From DTFZ01 sp050260375 (GTDB taxonomy: Bacteria; Bacillota; Clostridia; Christensenellales; SZUA-584), in the NCBI GenBank assembly GCA_050260375.1, contig JBLNCA010000045.1, positions 1 through 64,000 on the forward strand: a stretch of DNA of 64,000 bases, in the 5' to 3' direction. A model generated the notes under the pieces. The model made no database searches. It was not told the DNA's origin and was given only the letters and a program-made list of their open reading frames with translations. The stretch's first letter is position 1. Every line of letters starts with the position of its first letter. A program made the position numbers and the translations under genes. Shown piece after piece: positions 50,620 through 59,649 of the stretch.

Positions 50620-51816
50620 TTGAAACATAAAAGTTTTACATGGGCGGTTATATGCCTGCTGATAGCGGCGCTTTTAATACCGGCGGCAGGGTGCGGGAAT
50701 ACCGATAAACCGGAGCAGACTTTAATAAGCCCCATGGCAAGCCCCGCGGCGCCGACGTTTGAAAATGAAACGCTTAAGGTGTTCTTCCTCAACGTCGGCA
50801 AGGGCGACGCCGCGCTTATAAGCATACCGGGCGGGTACTGGGTGATGATAGATACCGGCCCCGAAAAAGGCTTCGCGGAAGCAGGCAGGCAGCTTGTTAA
50901 AAACGGCATAGATAAGCTCTCCGCCGTGATTTTGACGCACGGCCACTCCGACCACATAGGCGGGTTGCCCGGAATACTCTCGATGGCAGGCTGCGACGCC
51001 ATATATACTATTGGCCAGGCGATGGGAGAGAAAAAAATACTTGCGGCAAAAGCCTCAGGCGTGAATATAAATGAGATAAAAACGGGGGGCGAGCTCAAAT
51101 TCGGCGACGCCGTTTTTACGGCGCTTGGCCCGCTTGGCAGCTATCAGGAGGAGAACGACAACAGCCTTGTGCTAATGCTTGAGTATATGGGCGTAAAGCT
51201 GCTGTTTACGGCAGACCAGCTTTTTGCGGCGGAGCGCGACATACTATCGTTGGGGGATAAGCTCGACGCCGACGTATTAAAAGTGGCGCACCACGGCAAG
51301 GACGATTCGTCTTCGCAGCAGTTTATAAAAGCCGTGAGCCCGGTTTACGCTGTGATTACCACGGATATTGAAAACAGGCCTTCGCAGCAGGTAATAAACT
51401 ACATAAAGCTCGCGGGAGGCAAATCGTTCATCTTAGGCGAGACGGGAACGGTGGTTTTCGAGAGCGACGGCAGCCAGTCGAGCATGTCGCCGCTGCCCGG
51501 GCCCGAAGCTCCCGCGCCCGACGTGCGCATAGACGACATGGATGTTTCGGCAGAATATATTACGGTGACAAACCACGCCGGCGAAGCGGTAGACCTTACC
51601 GGCTGGTGTATCTTTTCGGGCAAAGGCAGCGATATATACTTTTTCCCCGCGGGAACGAAGCTGGACGCCGGGGCTTCCGTCAACGTATACAGCGGCAAAG
51701 CGGCAATGACGGCTTCTGGCGGCCTTATATGGACGCAGGATACGGTGCTCGGCAAAAAAGACGTATGCATGCTTTACGACAGCTTCGGCCGCGAGGTTTC
51801 GGCGCGAGGCCGGTAA
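50620..51816 (+). CDS. lipoprotein with metallo-beta-lactamase and lamin-tail domains
   Basis: 398 residues. TTG start with AGAGAGGCG; signal peptide with lipobox LIPAAGC. Residues ~45-275 are a ComEC-like metallo-beta-lactamase domain (FLNVGKGDAALISIPG, LTHGHSDHIGG, HHGKDDSSS), an extracellular hydrolase. Residues ~285-395 are a lamin-tail domain (ITVTNHAGEAVDLTGWCIFSGKGS). ComEC-type proteins are DNA-uptake or nuclease proteins, and lamin-tail domains on bacterial surface nucleases are common, so an extracellular nuclease is likely. Confidence 0.85.
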   Translation: MKHKSFTWAVICLLIAALLIPAAGCGNTDKPEQTLISPMASPAAPTFENETLKVFFLNVGKGDAALISIPGGYWVMIDTGPEKGFAEAGRQLVKNGIDKLSAVILTHGHSDHIGGLPGILSMAGCDAIYTIGQAMGEKKILAAKASGVNINEIKTGGELKFGDAVFTALGPLGSYQEENDNSLVLMLEYMGVKLLFTADQLFAAERDILSLGDKLDADVLKVAHHGKDDSSSQQFIKAVSPVYAVITTDIENRPSQQVINYIKLAGGKSFILGETGTVVFESDGSQSSMSPLPGPEAPAPDVRIDDMDVSAEYITVTNHAGEAVDLTGWCIFSGKGSDIYFFPAGTKLDAGASVNVYSGKAAMTASGGLIWTQDTVLGKKDVCMLYDSFGREVSARGR

Positions 51817-52145
51817 GCGGTTTGCGCATGAAGCCTTGCAGCCGGCGGGGGCTTGTTCATAAAATGAGCAGCGGGTTTGTTACACCCGCCATTTCATTAT
51901 CGGGCTTTTATTCGCGTCCTTGTATCCGCGTTAACCGTATTGCTCAAATTATGAACAAAATGAAAACAATAATGCTCAGCGATGTATTAATGTAACGGTC
52001 GCGGCGCTTAACCCGTCTAAATATCTGGGAGCCCCGGCAGGTGTATGACTTGACGGGGCGAAACATATCCGATTTATTACAGGCGGGCTTCTGCGAAAGA
52101 CAGGAGCATGTGCCTTCATTTAAGTCATTATTAAGGAGGAACAAC
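51817..52145. other. intergenic region with a degenerate hairpin repeat
   Basis: 329 bases. At 52024-52066, GGGAGCCCCGGCAGGTGTATGACTTGACGGGGCGAAAC is a diverged relative of the GGGGTCCCC family, with poor arms. The rest shows no gene, though the AAGGAGG at 52134-52140 serves the next gene. Confidence 0.5.
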
Positions 52146-53339
52146 ATGGTAACTGAAATTCATGCAAAACGGGGAACTGCGCTTAAACTGCTGATATGCG
52201 CGGTTCTGGCATTGGGACTGGCGCTTATGCCCGGCATTAAGACAGCGCGCGCGGACGGTGGGCTGGAGATAAGCACCTCGTATCCCGGAATCACCGTGAA
52301 AGCAGGCACGGACGCGACGTTTACGCTCAAGGTGGCAAACAACACCGGAACGCCGCAGAGCATAGGGCTGGCCGTGAAGTCCGCCCCGGAAGGGTGGACG
52401 ACGTCAATTACGGGCGGCGGAAACCCGATAACCAAGGTTTACGTTGACAACGACAGCTCACAGAGCCCCACGCTTACCGTTTCCATTCCCGCCGACACAG
52501 CCGAAGGCAAGTATGAGGTAGTGGTGGAAGCGACGGGCGAGACAGGGGCAACTGACACGCTGACCCTTGAGCTTAACGTCAGCGAGCAGGAGATAAAGCA
52601 GGGTACGTTTACCACGCAATACCCCTCGATACAGGGGCCGAGCACGGCAACGTTCCAGTTCTCCACTACGCTTACCAATAACAGCTCGGAAGATCAGTCT
52701 TACAGCTTAAGCGCTAACGCTCCCAAAGGCTGGAAGGTAAGCTTCACCGCGTCCGGACAGGACCAGGAGATAGCGAGCTTAAGCGTAACCGCGGGCGGCA
52801 GCGCGACAATAAAAACTACGATAACGCCCGTTTATAACGCGACCGCGGGCAAATATACTATAAACTGCGCCGCGATATCCGCGAAAGACACGCTTACCGT
52901 AGATCTGGAAGTCGAGATAACGGGCACATATAGCCTTTCGCTTACATCCGAAAACGAAGTGCTTACCGCCGACGCGTACGCAGGCAGGGAAACGCCAATA
53001 AAACTTACGCTCACCAACACTGGCAGCGCCGATATATCGGGAGTCAAACTCACGGCCACGCAGCCTACGAACTGGTCGGTAATATATGACCCCGCAGAGA
53101 TAGCCACTATTAAGTCCGGAGAAACAAAAACGATAACGGCTTACGTAAAAGCCGCGAGCGACGCGATAGCAGGCGACTATCTCGTGACATTTACCGCTTC
53201 CGCGCCCGAAACGCAGAGCCAGAGCAGCTTCAGGATAGCGGTAAAAACGTCTACGACGTGGGGGATAATAGGCATCGCAATAATACTCGTGCTCGTTGCC
53301 GGGCTTATAGTGATGTTCATGAAGTTCGGGAGACGATAA
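52146..53339 (+). CDS. NEW3/NPCBM-associated surface protein
   Basis: 397 residues. Signal peptide (residues 1-35), two or three alpha-galactosidase NEW3-type immunoglobulin-like repeats (TDATFTLKVANNTGTPQSIG; TFQFSTTLTNNSSEDQSYSL; PIKLTLTNTGSADISGVKL), and a C-terminal membrane helix (GIIGIAIILVLVAGLIVMF). Such proteins sit at the outer membrane-facing surface and often precede an ABC transporter, as here: the ATPase start is two bases after this stop. Probable substrate-binding or accessory subunit. Confidence 0.85.
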   Translation: MVTEIHAKRGTALKLLICAVLALGLALMPGIKTARADGGLEISTSYPGITVKAGTDATFTLKVANNTGTPQSIGLAVKSAPEGWTTSITGGGNPITKVYVDNDSSQSPTLTVSIPADTAEGKYEVVVEATGETGATDTLTLELNVSEQEIKQGTFTTQYPSIQGPSTATFQFSTTLTNNSSEDQSYSLSANAPKGWKVSFTASGQDQEIASLSVTAGGSATIKTTITPVYNATAGKYTINCAAISAKDTLTVDLEVEITGTYSLSLTSENEVLTADAYAGRETPIKLTLTNTGSADISGVKLTATQPTNWSVIYDPAEIATIKSGETKTITAYVKAASDAIAGDYLVTFTASAPETQSQSSFRIAVKTSTTWGIIGIAIILVLVAGLIVMFMKFGRR

Positions 53340-53341
53340 GA

Positions 53342-54286
53342 ATGGCCGAGATAATAGTAAGAACAGAGAATCTGACAAAAAAGTACGATGATCTGGTGGC
53401 CGTCAACGATCTTAATCTAAAGATAAGGGAAGGCGAGGTGTTCGGGCTTTTAGGCCCGAACGGAGCGGGCAAGACCACGACGATACTCATGCTGCTGGGG
53501 CTTACCGAGCCCAATTCGGGAAAGGCGGAGATATTCGGGCGCGACTGCACGCGCGACCCTATTGGGGTAAAACGCGTCGTCGGCTACCTGCCCGACAGCG
53601 TAGCGTTTTATGACGACCTTACGGGCAGGGAAAACTTAAGGTTTACCGGCGAGCTTAACGGCATACCGCGCAAGGAGCTCGAAGAGCGTATCGACATGCT
53701 GTTAAAGCGTGTGGGCATGGAAAGCGCCGCCGACAAAAAGACGCGTACATATTCGCGGGGCATGACGCAGAGGCTGGGCATAGCCGACGTGCTGATGAAA
53801 GACCCCAAAGTCGTAATACTGGACGAGCCGACGCTGGGCATAGACCCGGAAGGCATGAGGGAACTGCTCATTATGATAAAGGACCTGTCCGTAAAAGACG
53901 GCCGGACGGTGATAATCTCCTCGCATATGCTTTACCAGATACAGCAGATATGCGACCGCGTAGGCATATTCTATAAAGGCAGGTTGGTGGATTGCGGCAC
54001 CATAGACGAGCTTGGAGCTAAGATGCGCGAGCATGAGATTAAATCCATCGAGTACGCCGCCTCGCCCGATAACGTAGAGCTGAAAAGCATGCTCGAAGGC
54101 ATAAAGGGCGTGGAGGAAGTAACGCAGGAGCGCGGCATTTATGTTGTCCATTCAAAAGACGACCTGCGCGGAGCTCTAGTCGACGAGACGATAAGGAAAG
54201 GCTATTCGCTTCGCCACCTTAAGCTGCGCGGCGGAGACCTTGAGGAGATATACAGGCGCTACTTTGAAAAGGAGGAGGCGGTATGA
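53342..54286 (+). CDS. ABC transporter ATPase
   Basis: 314 residues. Walker A GPNGAGKTTT, signature YSRGMTQRLGIADVL, Walker B VVILDEPTLGID and the late switch H in SSHML. Fits the ABC-2 class exporter ATPases. Overlaps the permease gene by four bases (ATGA). The ATG at 53342 is taken; a longer frame from 53258 lies within the NEW3 gene. Confidence 0.96.
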   Translation: MAEIIVRTENLTKKYDDLVAVNDLNLKIREGEVFGLLGPNGAGKTTTILMLLGLTEPNSGKAEIFGRDCTRDPIGVKRVVGYLPDSVAFYDDLTGRENLRFTGELNGIPRKELEERIDMLLKRVGMESAADKKTRTYSRGMTQRLGIADVLMKDPKVVILDEPTLGIDPEGMRELLIMIKDLSVKDGRTVIISSHMLYQIQQICDRVGIFYKGRLVDCGTIDELGAKMREHEIKSIEYAASPDNVELKSMLEGIKGVEEVTQERGIYVVHSKDDLRGALVDETIRKGYSLRHLKLRGGDLEEIYRRYFEKEEAV

Positions 54287-55326
54287 TGGCGTCGCAAACG
54301 ATAAAGCAAAAGTGCAGAAAGCTGTTTGAGCTGCTGTTTGTGGATAAGCCGGACGAGCACGCAGAGTTCAGGAAAACCGGGCTGCGCGCGCTTTACCGCA
54401 AAGAGCTTGTCGATTATTTCCGGAGCAAGCGGTTTTTAATAGCGCTGATACTCATTTCGGTTATAGCGCTTTACAGCGTATACAGCGCGGGCGAGGCAAT
54501 AAAGAGCGCCATTGCGGCCGGAGGCTCCGGCCAGACCACGCAGGCATACAGCATACTCAACCTGTTTACCGAGAGCGGCTCTTCATGGTTTTCGCTTACG
54601 TTCTTCATGTCGTTTTTAGGGCCTATCGTGGGCTTGACGCTCGGGTTTGACGCGATAAACGGCGAACGCTCGAAGCGCACGCTGAGCCGTCTGCTCGCGC
54701 AGCCTATTTACCGCGACGCGGTCATAAACGGCAAGTTCCTTGCCGGCGTTACCGTCATAGCCATAATGGTGTTCTCGCTGGGGCTCATAATATCCGGGCT
54801 CGGCATTTTAATAACGGGGCTGCCGCCGACGCTTGACATATTGGGGCGTATACTCGTGTTCATGATATTTACGACGGTATACATCTCGTTCTGGCTAGCG
54901 CTGTCTCAGCTTTTCTCGCTGCTGTTCCGGCACGCCGCCACGTCGGCGCTTACGGGCATAGCGCTGTGGCTTTTCTTCGCTATATTCCTCGCGATGCTCG
55001 CGGGGCTTATAGCCAACGCCGTTTACCCGGTAAACGACACGTCGTCGACGGAAATGCTTATGAACAACTACAACCTTAATAAAGGCTTAAGCCGCCTGTC
55101 GCCGACTACGCTGTACACGGAGTCGTCGTCGGTGATACTCGATCCTTTCCAGCGCGGCATAGGAGCGGTGACGCAGGCCCAGATAGACAGAGCTATAGTG
55201 GGAACGCTGCCTTTAGGGCAGAGCATGCTGCTCGTGTGGCCTCACTTGACAGGGCTGCTCGCGTTGACTATGATAGTTTTTGCAATATCATACATCTGTT
55301 TCATGAAACAGGAAATAAGGGCATGA
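54283..55326 (+). CDS. ABC-2 type permease
   Basis: 347 residues, six membrane helices, in the ABC2 membrane family (DYFRSKRFLIALILISVIALYSVYSAG, then ILNLFTESGSSWFSLTFFMSFLGPIVGLTLGFDAINGERSKRTLSRLLAQP). Pairs with the ATPase to export an unknown substrate, using the NEW3 protein as a partner. Confidence 0.92.
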   Translation: MMASQTIKQKCRKLFELLFVDKPDEHAEFRKTGLRALYRKELVDYFRSKRFLIALILISVIALYSVYSAGEAIKSAIAAGGSGQTTQAYSILNLFTESGSSWFSLTFFMSFLGPIVGLTLGFDAINGERSKRTLSRLLAQPIYRDAVINGKFLAGVTVIAIMVFSLGLIISGLGILITGLPPTLDILGRILVFMIFTTVYISFWLALSQLFSLLFRHAATSALTGIALWLFFAIFLAMLAGLIANAVYPVNDTSSTEMLMNNYNLNKGLSRLSPTTLYTESSSVILDPFQRGIGAVTQAQIDRAIVGTLPLGQSMLLVWPHLTGLLALTMIVFAISYICFMKQEIRA

Positions 55327-55341
55327 TATGCGTGTAAAGCG

Positions 55342-55893
55342 ATGAGGGCAAACGAGAGCATTGCAGTTGCGGAACATAATAACGAGCCTTGGAAGGCTCC
55401 CGCCGCCGAAACTCTTGATTACCTGATGAGGCGCTTCGGCGGCCAGGTGATGAGGCTCGCGTATTACCATGTGCGCGACAGGTTCATTGCGGAGGACATA
55501 TTCCAGGAAGTGTTCTGCCGCGTCTATTTAAACCTCGACAAGTTCCGCAAAGACAGCTCGTATTTCACATGGATATACCGTATAACGGTCAATTTGTGCC
55601 GGGATTATAAAGCGTCCGCCTATTTTCGGCGGATGCTGCCTTGGCACGTCACGGAAATGAAAACGCCCGAGGAAGCGGGTTTGTTCGAGTCCGCCGAAGG
55701 CGGCGAGGTTTTCGCGAAGGTGATGAAGCTTCCGCAGAAATACAGGACGGTAATAGCTCTTTACTACTTCGACGAGCTTACGACGCCCGAGATAGCGGCA
55801 AGGCTTGGTATAAACGAGGCGACAGTCAGGACGCGGCTCAGCCGCGGCAGGGCCATGCTGCGGCAGAGCATAACTTATGGGGAGCAACAGTGA
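55342..55893 (+). CDS. ECF-type RNA polymerase sigma factor
   Basis: 183 residues. Region 2 (LMRRFGGQVMRLAYYHVRDRFIAEDIFQEVFCRVY) and region 4 (LPQKYRTVIALYYFDELTTPEIAARLGINEATVRTRLSRGRAML) are complete. Follows the permease gene after 15 bases and overlaps the next gene by four. Probably autoregulates the operon through its neighbour. Confidence 0.93.
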   Translation: MRANESIAVAEHNNEPWKAPAAETLDYLMRRFGGQVMRLAYYHVRDRFIAEDIFQEVFCRVYLNLDKFRKDSSYFTWIYRITVNLCRDYKASAYFRRMLPWHVTEMKTPEEAGLFESAEGGEVFAKVMKLPQKYRTVIALYYFDELTTPEIAARLGINEATVRTRLSRGRAMLRQSITYGEQQ

Positions 55894-56825
55894 ACAGCGA
55901 AGATTTGGAGAAAACTTTATACCGCGGCAAAAGCGAATCGGAAGCGTTCTTTTCGGGCTTTGACTACGCGTCGGCAAGGGAAGCCGTGCACAGGCGCATA
56001 TCCGGCGTTGCGGCGAAAAGGCAAAAGCCCTTATGGCCGTTTTCGCTCAAAGTAGGGTTTGTGGCCGCAGTGATGTTAAGCGTCGCGGCGATATTGCTTG
56101 CCGTCGTGTTTACGACGCATAGGGGAAGCATAGACAGCGTCGCGGTATCTTCACAGACGGTTTCGCTTGACAGTGAAAACCGGGACTACCTATTAAACTA
56201 CTTCAAGGTAAAAGAGCCAAGGAGCTCGGAGCCGGGGCTTTTAAGCGTGCTTTGGGAGCTCGGCGGCGACGGCTCGGAGATGGTATACAGCACAGTATTC
56301 AATAAGTGCAGCGAGCCGTACCCCGCAATGGCGATACCGTTCCCCAAGACTAGCCGCAACCTGATACTGATATTTTCCGGCGACAGCAACAGGAACTTTA
56401 TAGACTACAGGCTCATTGGCTACAGCGGCGACTCGGTGAAAGTATGGTGGTCGCAGGACTCCGTCGAGGGCGGCGACCTCGACGTAAGGGACGGAGTGAT
56501 AGTGGAAAAACGCTATACGGGCGCTTACGGCTTAGTTGTGTCGCATATAATTCCTTATGATACGGAAGCGACGGGAGAGGTTACGCTGCCAGCGCAAGCC
56601 GTGCGGCTCAGAGTCGGCGAGCTTATACTGCTCGTAGGCAGCGAATCTGAAATGCTCGAGGTATCTTCGCCGAACGGCCTTTTCGAGCGGATAGAACGCG
56701 GAGGAGAAGTGTACGGCTACGATGAGGCGCTCGCTTACAAGGCAAAAGCCGCGGGCGACGACGTGCTGCTGCTCAGCAAAGAGGGAAGAGAAAATACATT
56801 TCTCGAAGTAAGCGTAACGGAATAA
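55890..56825 (+). CDS. membrane-anchored partner of the ECF sigma factor
   Basis: 311 residues. A 45-residue cytoplasmic N-terminus, one membrane helix (about 50-70) and a ~230-residue extracellular domain. GTG at 55890 overlaps the sigma gene (GTGA). Position and layout fit an anti-sigma factor, although I do not recognise a ZAS motif. The frame opens far upstream inside the sigma gene, which is not its start. Confidence 0.7.
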   Translation: MNSEDLEKTLYRGKSESEAFFSGFDYASAREAVHRRISGVAAKRQKPLWPFSLKVGFVAAVMLSVAAILLAVVFTTHRGSIDSVAVSSQTVSLDSENRDYLLNYFKVKEPRSSEPGLLSVLWELGGDGSEMVYSTVFNKCSEPYPAMAIPFPKTSRNLILIFSGDSNRNFIDYRLIGYSGDSVKVWWSQDSVEGGDLDVRDGVIVEKRYTGAYGLVVSHIIPYDTEATGEVTLPAQAVRLRVGELILLVGSESEMLEVSSPNGLFERIERGGEVYGYDEALAYKAKAAGDDVLLLSKEGRENTFLEVSVTE

Positions 56826-56851
56826 TGCTCAAAACTTAAAGAACAATATGT

Positions 56852-56878
56852 AAGCGGAATTCATCCGCTTTTTATTTT
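56852..56878 (+). terminator. terminator of the ABC/sigma operon
   Basis: AAGCGGA, five bases, TCCGCTT, then TTTATTTT. Confidence 0.85.
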
Positions 56879-57032
56879 CCCTTAAATTAAGCAGAATTGA
56901 ATAATAAACGCTTTTTTTTGTCGGGTGGTAAGGGAACTATTGAGTCAGCTATAAACAGATATAAGCGCTGAGTATGAATAAAGAGGTAAAAACAGGAGAG
57001 AATATTTGACAAAGAAGGAGGAACTTAAGTAT

Positions 57033-57404
57033 ATGAATGACGGCGGAAAGATATTGCTTAAGGTCATAAGCGTTATTTTTATCATATTTGGCGTTATAGC
57101 GACAGTCGTTTCACTGATAGCGCTTATAACGTCTACATGGCTGGGCGTTGGATGGGTTATAGCTTTAATAATACTGCTCATTTCCAGCGTAATAGAGCTT
57201 GTAATAGGATTCATAGGCCTTAAAAAGAGCGACGACCCCTCGCAGGCGAATTTCTTTATCGTTACCGGACTGGTATTGGTCATACTGATGTTCGTAAGCA
57301 TGATAATGAGCTTCTCGGCATGGAACCTTATAGGCTTCGCTCTGCCCGTGCTTTATATAGTAGGCGGATATATGATGCGCAACGCACAGAGCAGGAAAGC
57401 CTAG
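57033..57404 (+). CDS. small four-helix membrane protein
   Basis: 123 residues, four hydrophobic segments (DUF4064-like layout), ATG at 57033 with AAGGAGG. The IGFIGLKKSDDPSQANFFIV loop is the only polar insertion. Function unknown. Confidence 0.65.
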   Translation: MNDGGKILLKVISVIFIIFGVIATVVSLIALITSTWLGVGWVIALIILLISSVIELVIGFIGLKKSDDPSQANFFIVTGLVLVILMFVSMIMSFSAWNLIGFALPVLYIVGGYMMRNAQSRKA

Positions 57405-57424
57405 ACGTTCAAGCGGTAAAAAAC

Positions 57425-57454
57425 AGCGCCCTTCGGGCATTCCTTAAGGGCGCT
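57425..57454. terminator. shared hairpin between convergent genes
   Basis: AGCGCCCTT and AAGGGCGCT are perfect nine-base arms around a 12-base loop, between a plus gene (ending 57404) and a minus gene (ending 57464). Flanked by A- and T-rich bases, so it can serve both. Confidence 0.8.
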
Positions 57455-57463
57455 TAAGCGTAC

Positions 57464-57826
57464 TCATATAAACAAGCCGGGGTTTATCAGCAGCACCGAT
57501 ATCCAGGATATATGCGACACGTTTATAACGACGTATGCCATAAGCGCGGCGACAATGAGCACATTCGCTTTCTTTAACTGCTCAGCGGTGGCTTTCTGCA
57601 TCCTGAAATAGAGGAAGGAAAGCAGCGCGGCAGGTACAAGGCTTTTTACGAGCAGAGCGGCGGCCCTGTTGCCCACGAACATTGCTGCGACAGGGTTGGC
57701 TTCCACGAAAAGCCCCGTGCCGCAGAGTATCAGCGTGAATACTATGTCGGTGACATTCAGTATAAATATCATCACCATCTTGTTTTTGATATCGCCTAAT
57801 GAACAGCACTTCAGAAACGAGATCAT
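57464..57826 (-). CDS. DUF5658-like membrane protein
   Basis: 120 residues, four helices. The segment IVFTLILCGTGLFVEANPVAA (helix 1, then a polar turn ending in EANP) is the hallmark of the DUF5658 family. ATG at 57826 with AAGGAGGCG. Function unknown. Confidence 0.75.
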   Translation of the reverse strand: MISFLKCCSLGDIKNKMVMIFILNVTDIVFTLILCGTGLFVEANPVAAMFVGNRAAALLVKSLVPAALLSFLYFRMQKATAEQLKKANVLIVAALMAYVVINVSHISWISVLLINPGLFI

Positions 57827-57862
57827 ATTGACGCCTCCTTGAAACATGCAAAAAAGCCGTTA

Positions 57863-57988
57863 TTTACACCCCATCAAACCTGACGGTTTGCCGGGAACCC
57901 CATATTTACACCCCATCAAACCTGACGGTTTGCCGGGGACCCCATATTTACACCCCATCAAACCTGACGGTTTGCCGGGGACCCCATA
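57863..57988 (-). repeat. three head-to-tail GGGGTCCCC hairpin repeats
   Basis: Three copies (57863-57904, 57905-57946, 57947-57988) with an exact 42-base period and only one base different between them. On the minus strand each has CAAACC and GGTTTG arms where other copies have CAAGCC and GGCTTG. Period equals unit length, so there are no spacers. Confidence 0.95.
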
Positions 57989-58225
57989 TTAAGGTGCGTA
58001 TGAGCCGTGTAAAGTGCTGTGAATTTATACTGTGAAAATTGATTAAAAGTGATATGAGGCTTTGCCGTTTCGCGCTGCCGATACAGCCCGTGCGTTTCGC
58101 CGGAGCGGGCTGTATGCAGCGAGCATATGCATATTATACCATAAGATGGCAGTATCGCAAATATATTTTTGTATTTATCTGATATATGCGGTATAATTCT
58201 TAAATAATAGCATTTGGAGGTCTCA
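57989..58225. other. intergenic region before the DUF362 gene
   Basis: About 235 bases without a gene. It holds the plus-strand promoter region (TATAAT-like at 58192) and, at 58072-58112, an imperfect hairpin CAGCCCGTGCG/GCGGGCTG that is not of the repeat family. Confidence 0.4.
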
Positions 58226-59305
58226 ATGGGTTCAAAGGTTCTTTTTTCATCTGTAGAATACGATAAGCTTGACGCAAAGCAGACGCTGCCCTCAAGGTTT
58301 GAGCGGCTTGTCGACGCGATGGGGCTAAAGGACGTAGTAAGCGGCAAGTGGACGGCGGTAAAGATGCACGTCGGCAGAAACATAGGGGTAACCACCATAC
58401 ATCCGCTTTACGTGAAAATATTGATTGACAAGCTAAAATCCTACGGCGCCAAGCCGTTTATTACCGACCAGGTCATAGAGGACGCAAGGTCAAGAGGTTA
58501 CACCGAAGAATTCCTCGGCGTGCCTATAATTCCCGTATGCGGCACCATGGGCAAGTACGTGTACGAAAAGGAAGTGGACTTCCGCACGTTCAAAAACGTC
58601 GACATAGGCGGCAACATACACGACGCCGAGGTGATGATAGACTTATCGCACATAAAAGGGCACGGCTCCTGCGGATACGGGGGAGCGTGCAAGAACATAG
58701 CGATGGGGTGCGTAACCGACAGGACGCGCAATCAGATACACTCGCTGGAAGGCGGGCTTTTGTGGGATGAAGAAAAATGCACGCACTGCGAGGCGTGCAT
58801 CTCAAGCTGCAACCACTATGCAAACAGCTTTGAGGACGGCAAGTATACCGTGTCTTATCACGACTGCACCACATGCCAGCATTGCGTAAAGGTGTGCCCG
58901 ACGGGTGCGATATCGCTTGACTCGCATAACTACACGGACTTCCAGACGGGCATGGCTCTGTGCACCAAGACCGTGCTTGATACGTTCGAGCCGGGGCATG
59001 TTTTTTACATAAACTTTCTTACAAACATAACGCTTGTTTGCGATTGCTGGGGCCTGTCGACGCCGTCGCTAGTGCCTGATATAGGCGTAATGGCGTCAAC
59101 GGATATCGTCGCTATAGAGCGCGCCTGCCTTGACGCGATAAAAACCGAAAACCTTATACCGGGCGGACTGCCGCAAGGGCTTGAGCTTGGCGCCGAAGGG
59201 CACCTGTTTGAACGCATACACGGCAAAAACCCTTATATACAGCTTAGGGAACTCGAAAAGTGCGGGCTGGGTACGCAGGAATACTATATCGAGCAGGTTG
59301 AATAG
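58226..59305 (+). CDS. DUF362 iron-sulfur protein
   Basis: 359 residues. An N-terminal DUF362 fold with HVGRNIGVTTIHPLY and DLSHIKGHGSCGYGGACKNIAMG, then a two-cluster ferredoxin section with CTHCEACISSCNHYANSF and CTTCQHCVKVCPTG. Two [4Fe-4S] clusters, cytoplasmic, probable electron carrier or redox enzyme subunit of unknown partner. ATG at 58226; GGAGG at 58215-58219. Confidence 0.88.
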   Translation: MGSKVLFSSVEYDKLDAKQTLPSRFERLVDAMGLKDVVSGKWTAVKMHVGRNIGVTTIHPLYVKILIDKLKSYGAKPFITDQVIEDARSRGYTEEFLGVPIIPVCGTMGKYVYEKEVDFRTFKNVDIGGNIHDAEVMIDLSHIKGHGSCGYGGACKNIAMGCVTDRTRNQIHSLEGGLLWDEEKCTHCEACISSCNHYANSFEDGKYTVSYHDCTTCQHCVKVCPTGAISLDSHNYTDFQTGMALCTKTVLDTFEPGHVFYINFLTNITLVCDCWGLSTPSLVPDIGVMASTDIVAIERACLDAIKTENLIPGGLPQGLELGAEGHLFERIHGKNPYIQLRELEKCGLGTQEYYIEQVE

Positions 59306-59649
59306 CCCCGAACAATTCTTCCCGAACAATTCTTAATGTACTCTCCAAGCGGCCATGTTAACAATAGCAAATATGGCCGCTTTAGCTTTGGGCGAGTATT
59401 AACCGCTTGAGTCCGCCGGAAGCGAAAACAACTCAAGAGGTTATTGCACTGCGCTCCAGGCGCCGCTCTCTTCAAACGCCGCGACGGTCATTATTACAAT
59501 AGCAGCCGCCTTACCCATATGCATTCCTCTCAATTTGATATCGGATTTCATAATTCTTTAATGTTCGGTAGCGCATCTAAAAGGATTAAAGTGCGCGGCA
59601 TAGAAATAAATACTATGTAATTTTACTTAATATAAAGAAGGAGAAAGCT
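59306..59649. other. gene-poor region with a short direct repeat
   Basis: 344 bases. CCGAACAATTCTT occurs twice at 59308-59335 just behind the DUF362 stop. A 25-codon minus-strand ORF (59441-59518) has GAGAGG upstream but no family resemblance, so it is not listed as a gene. Nothing else seen. Confidence 0.5.

Noticed and set aside
57863..57988. CRISPR array of three repeats
   Set aside because: The period equals the unit length (42 bases), there are no unique spacers, and no cas gene is near. It is a tandem hairpin repeat.
59441..59518. 25-codon minus-strand ORF with GAGAGG upstream
   Set aside because: Too short and without conservation evidence. It could be a small peptide, but nothing in the sequence decides this.
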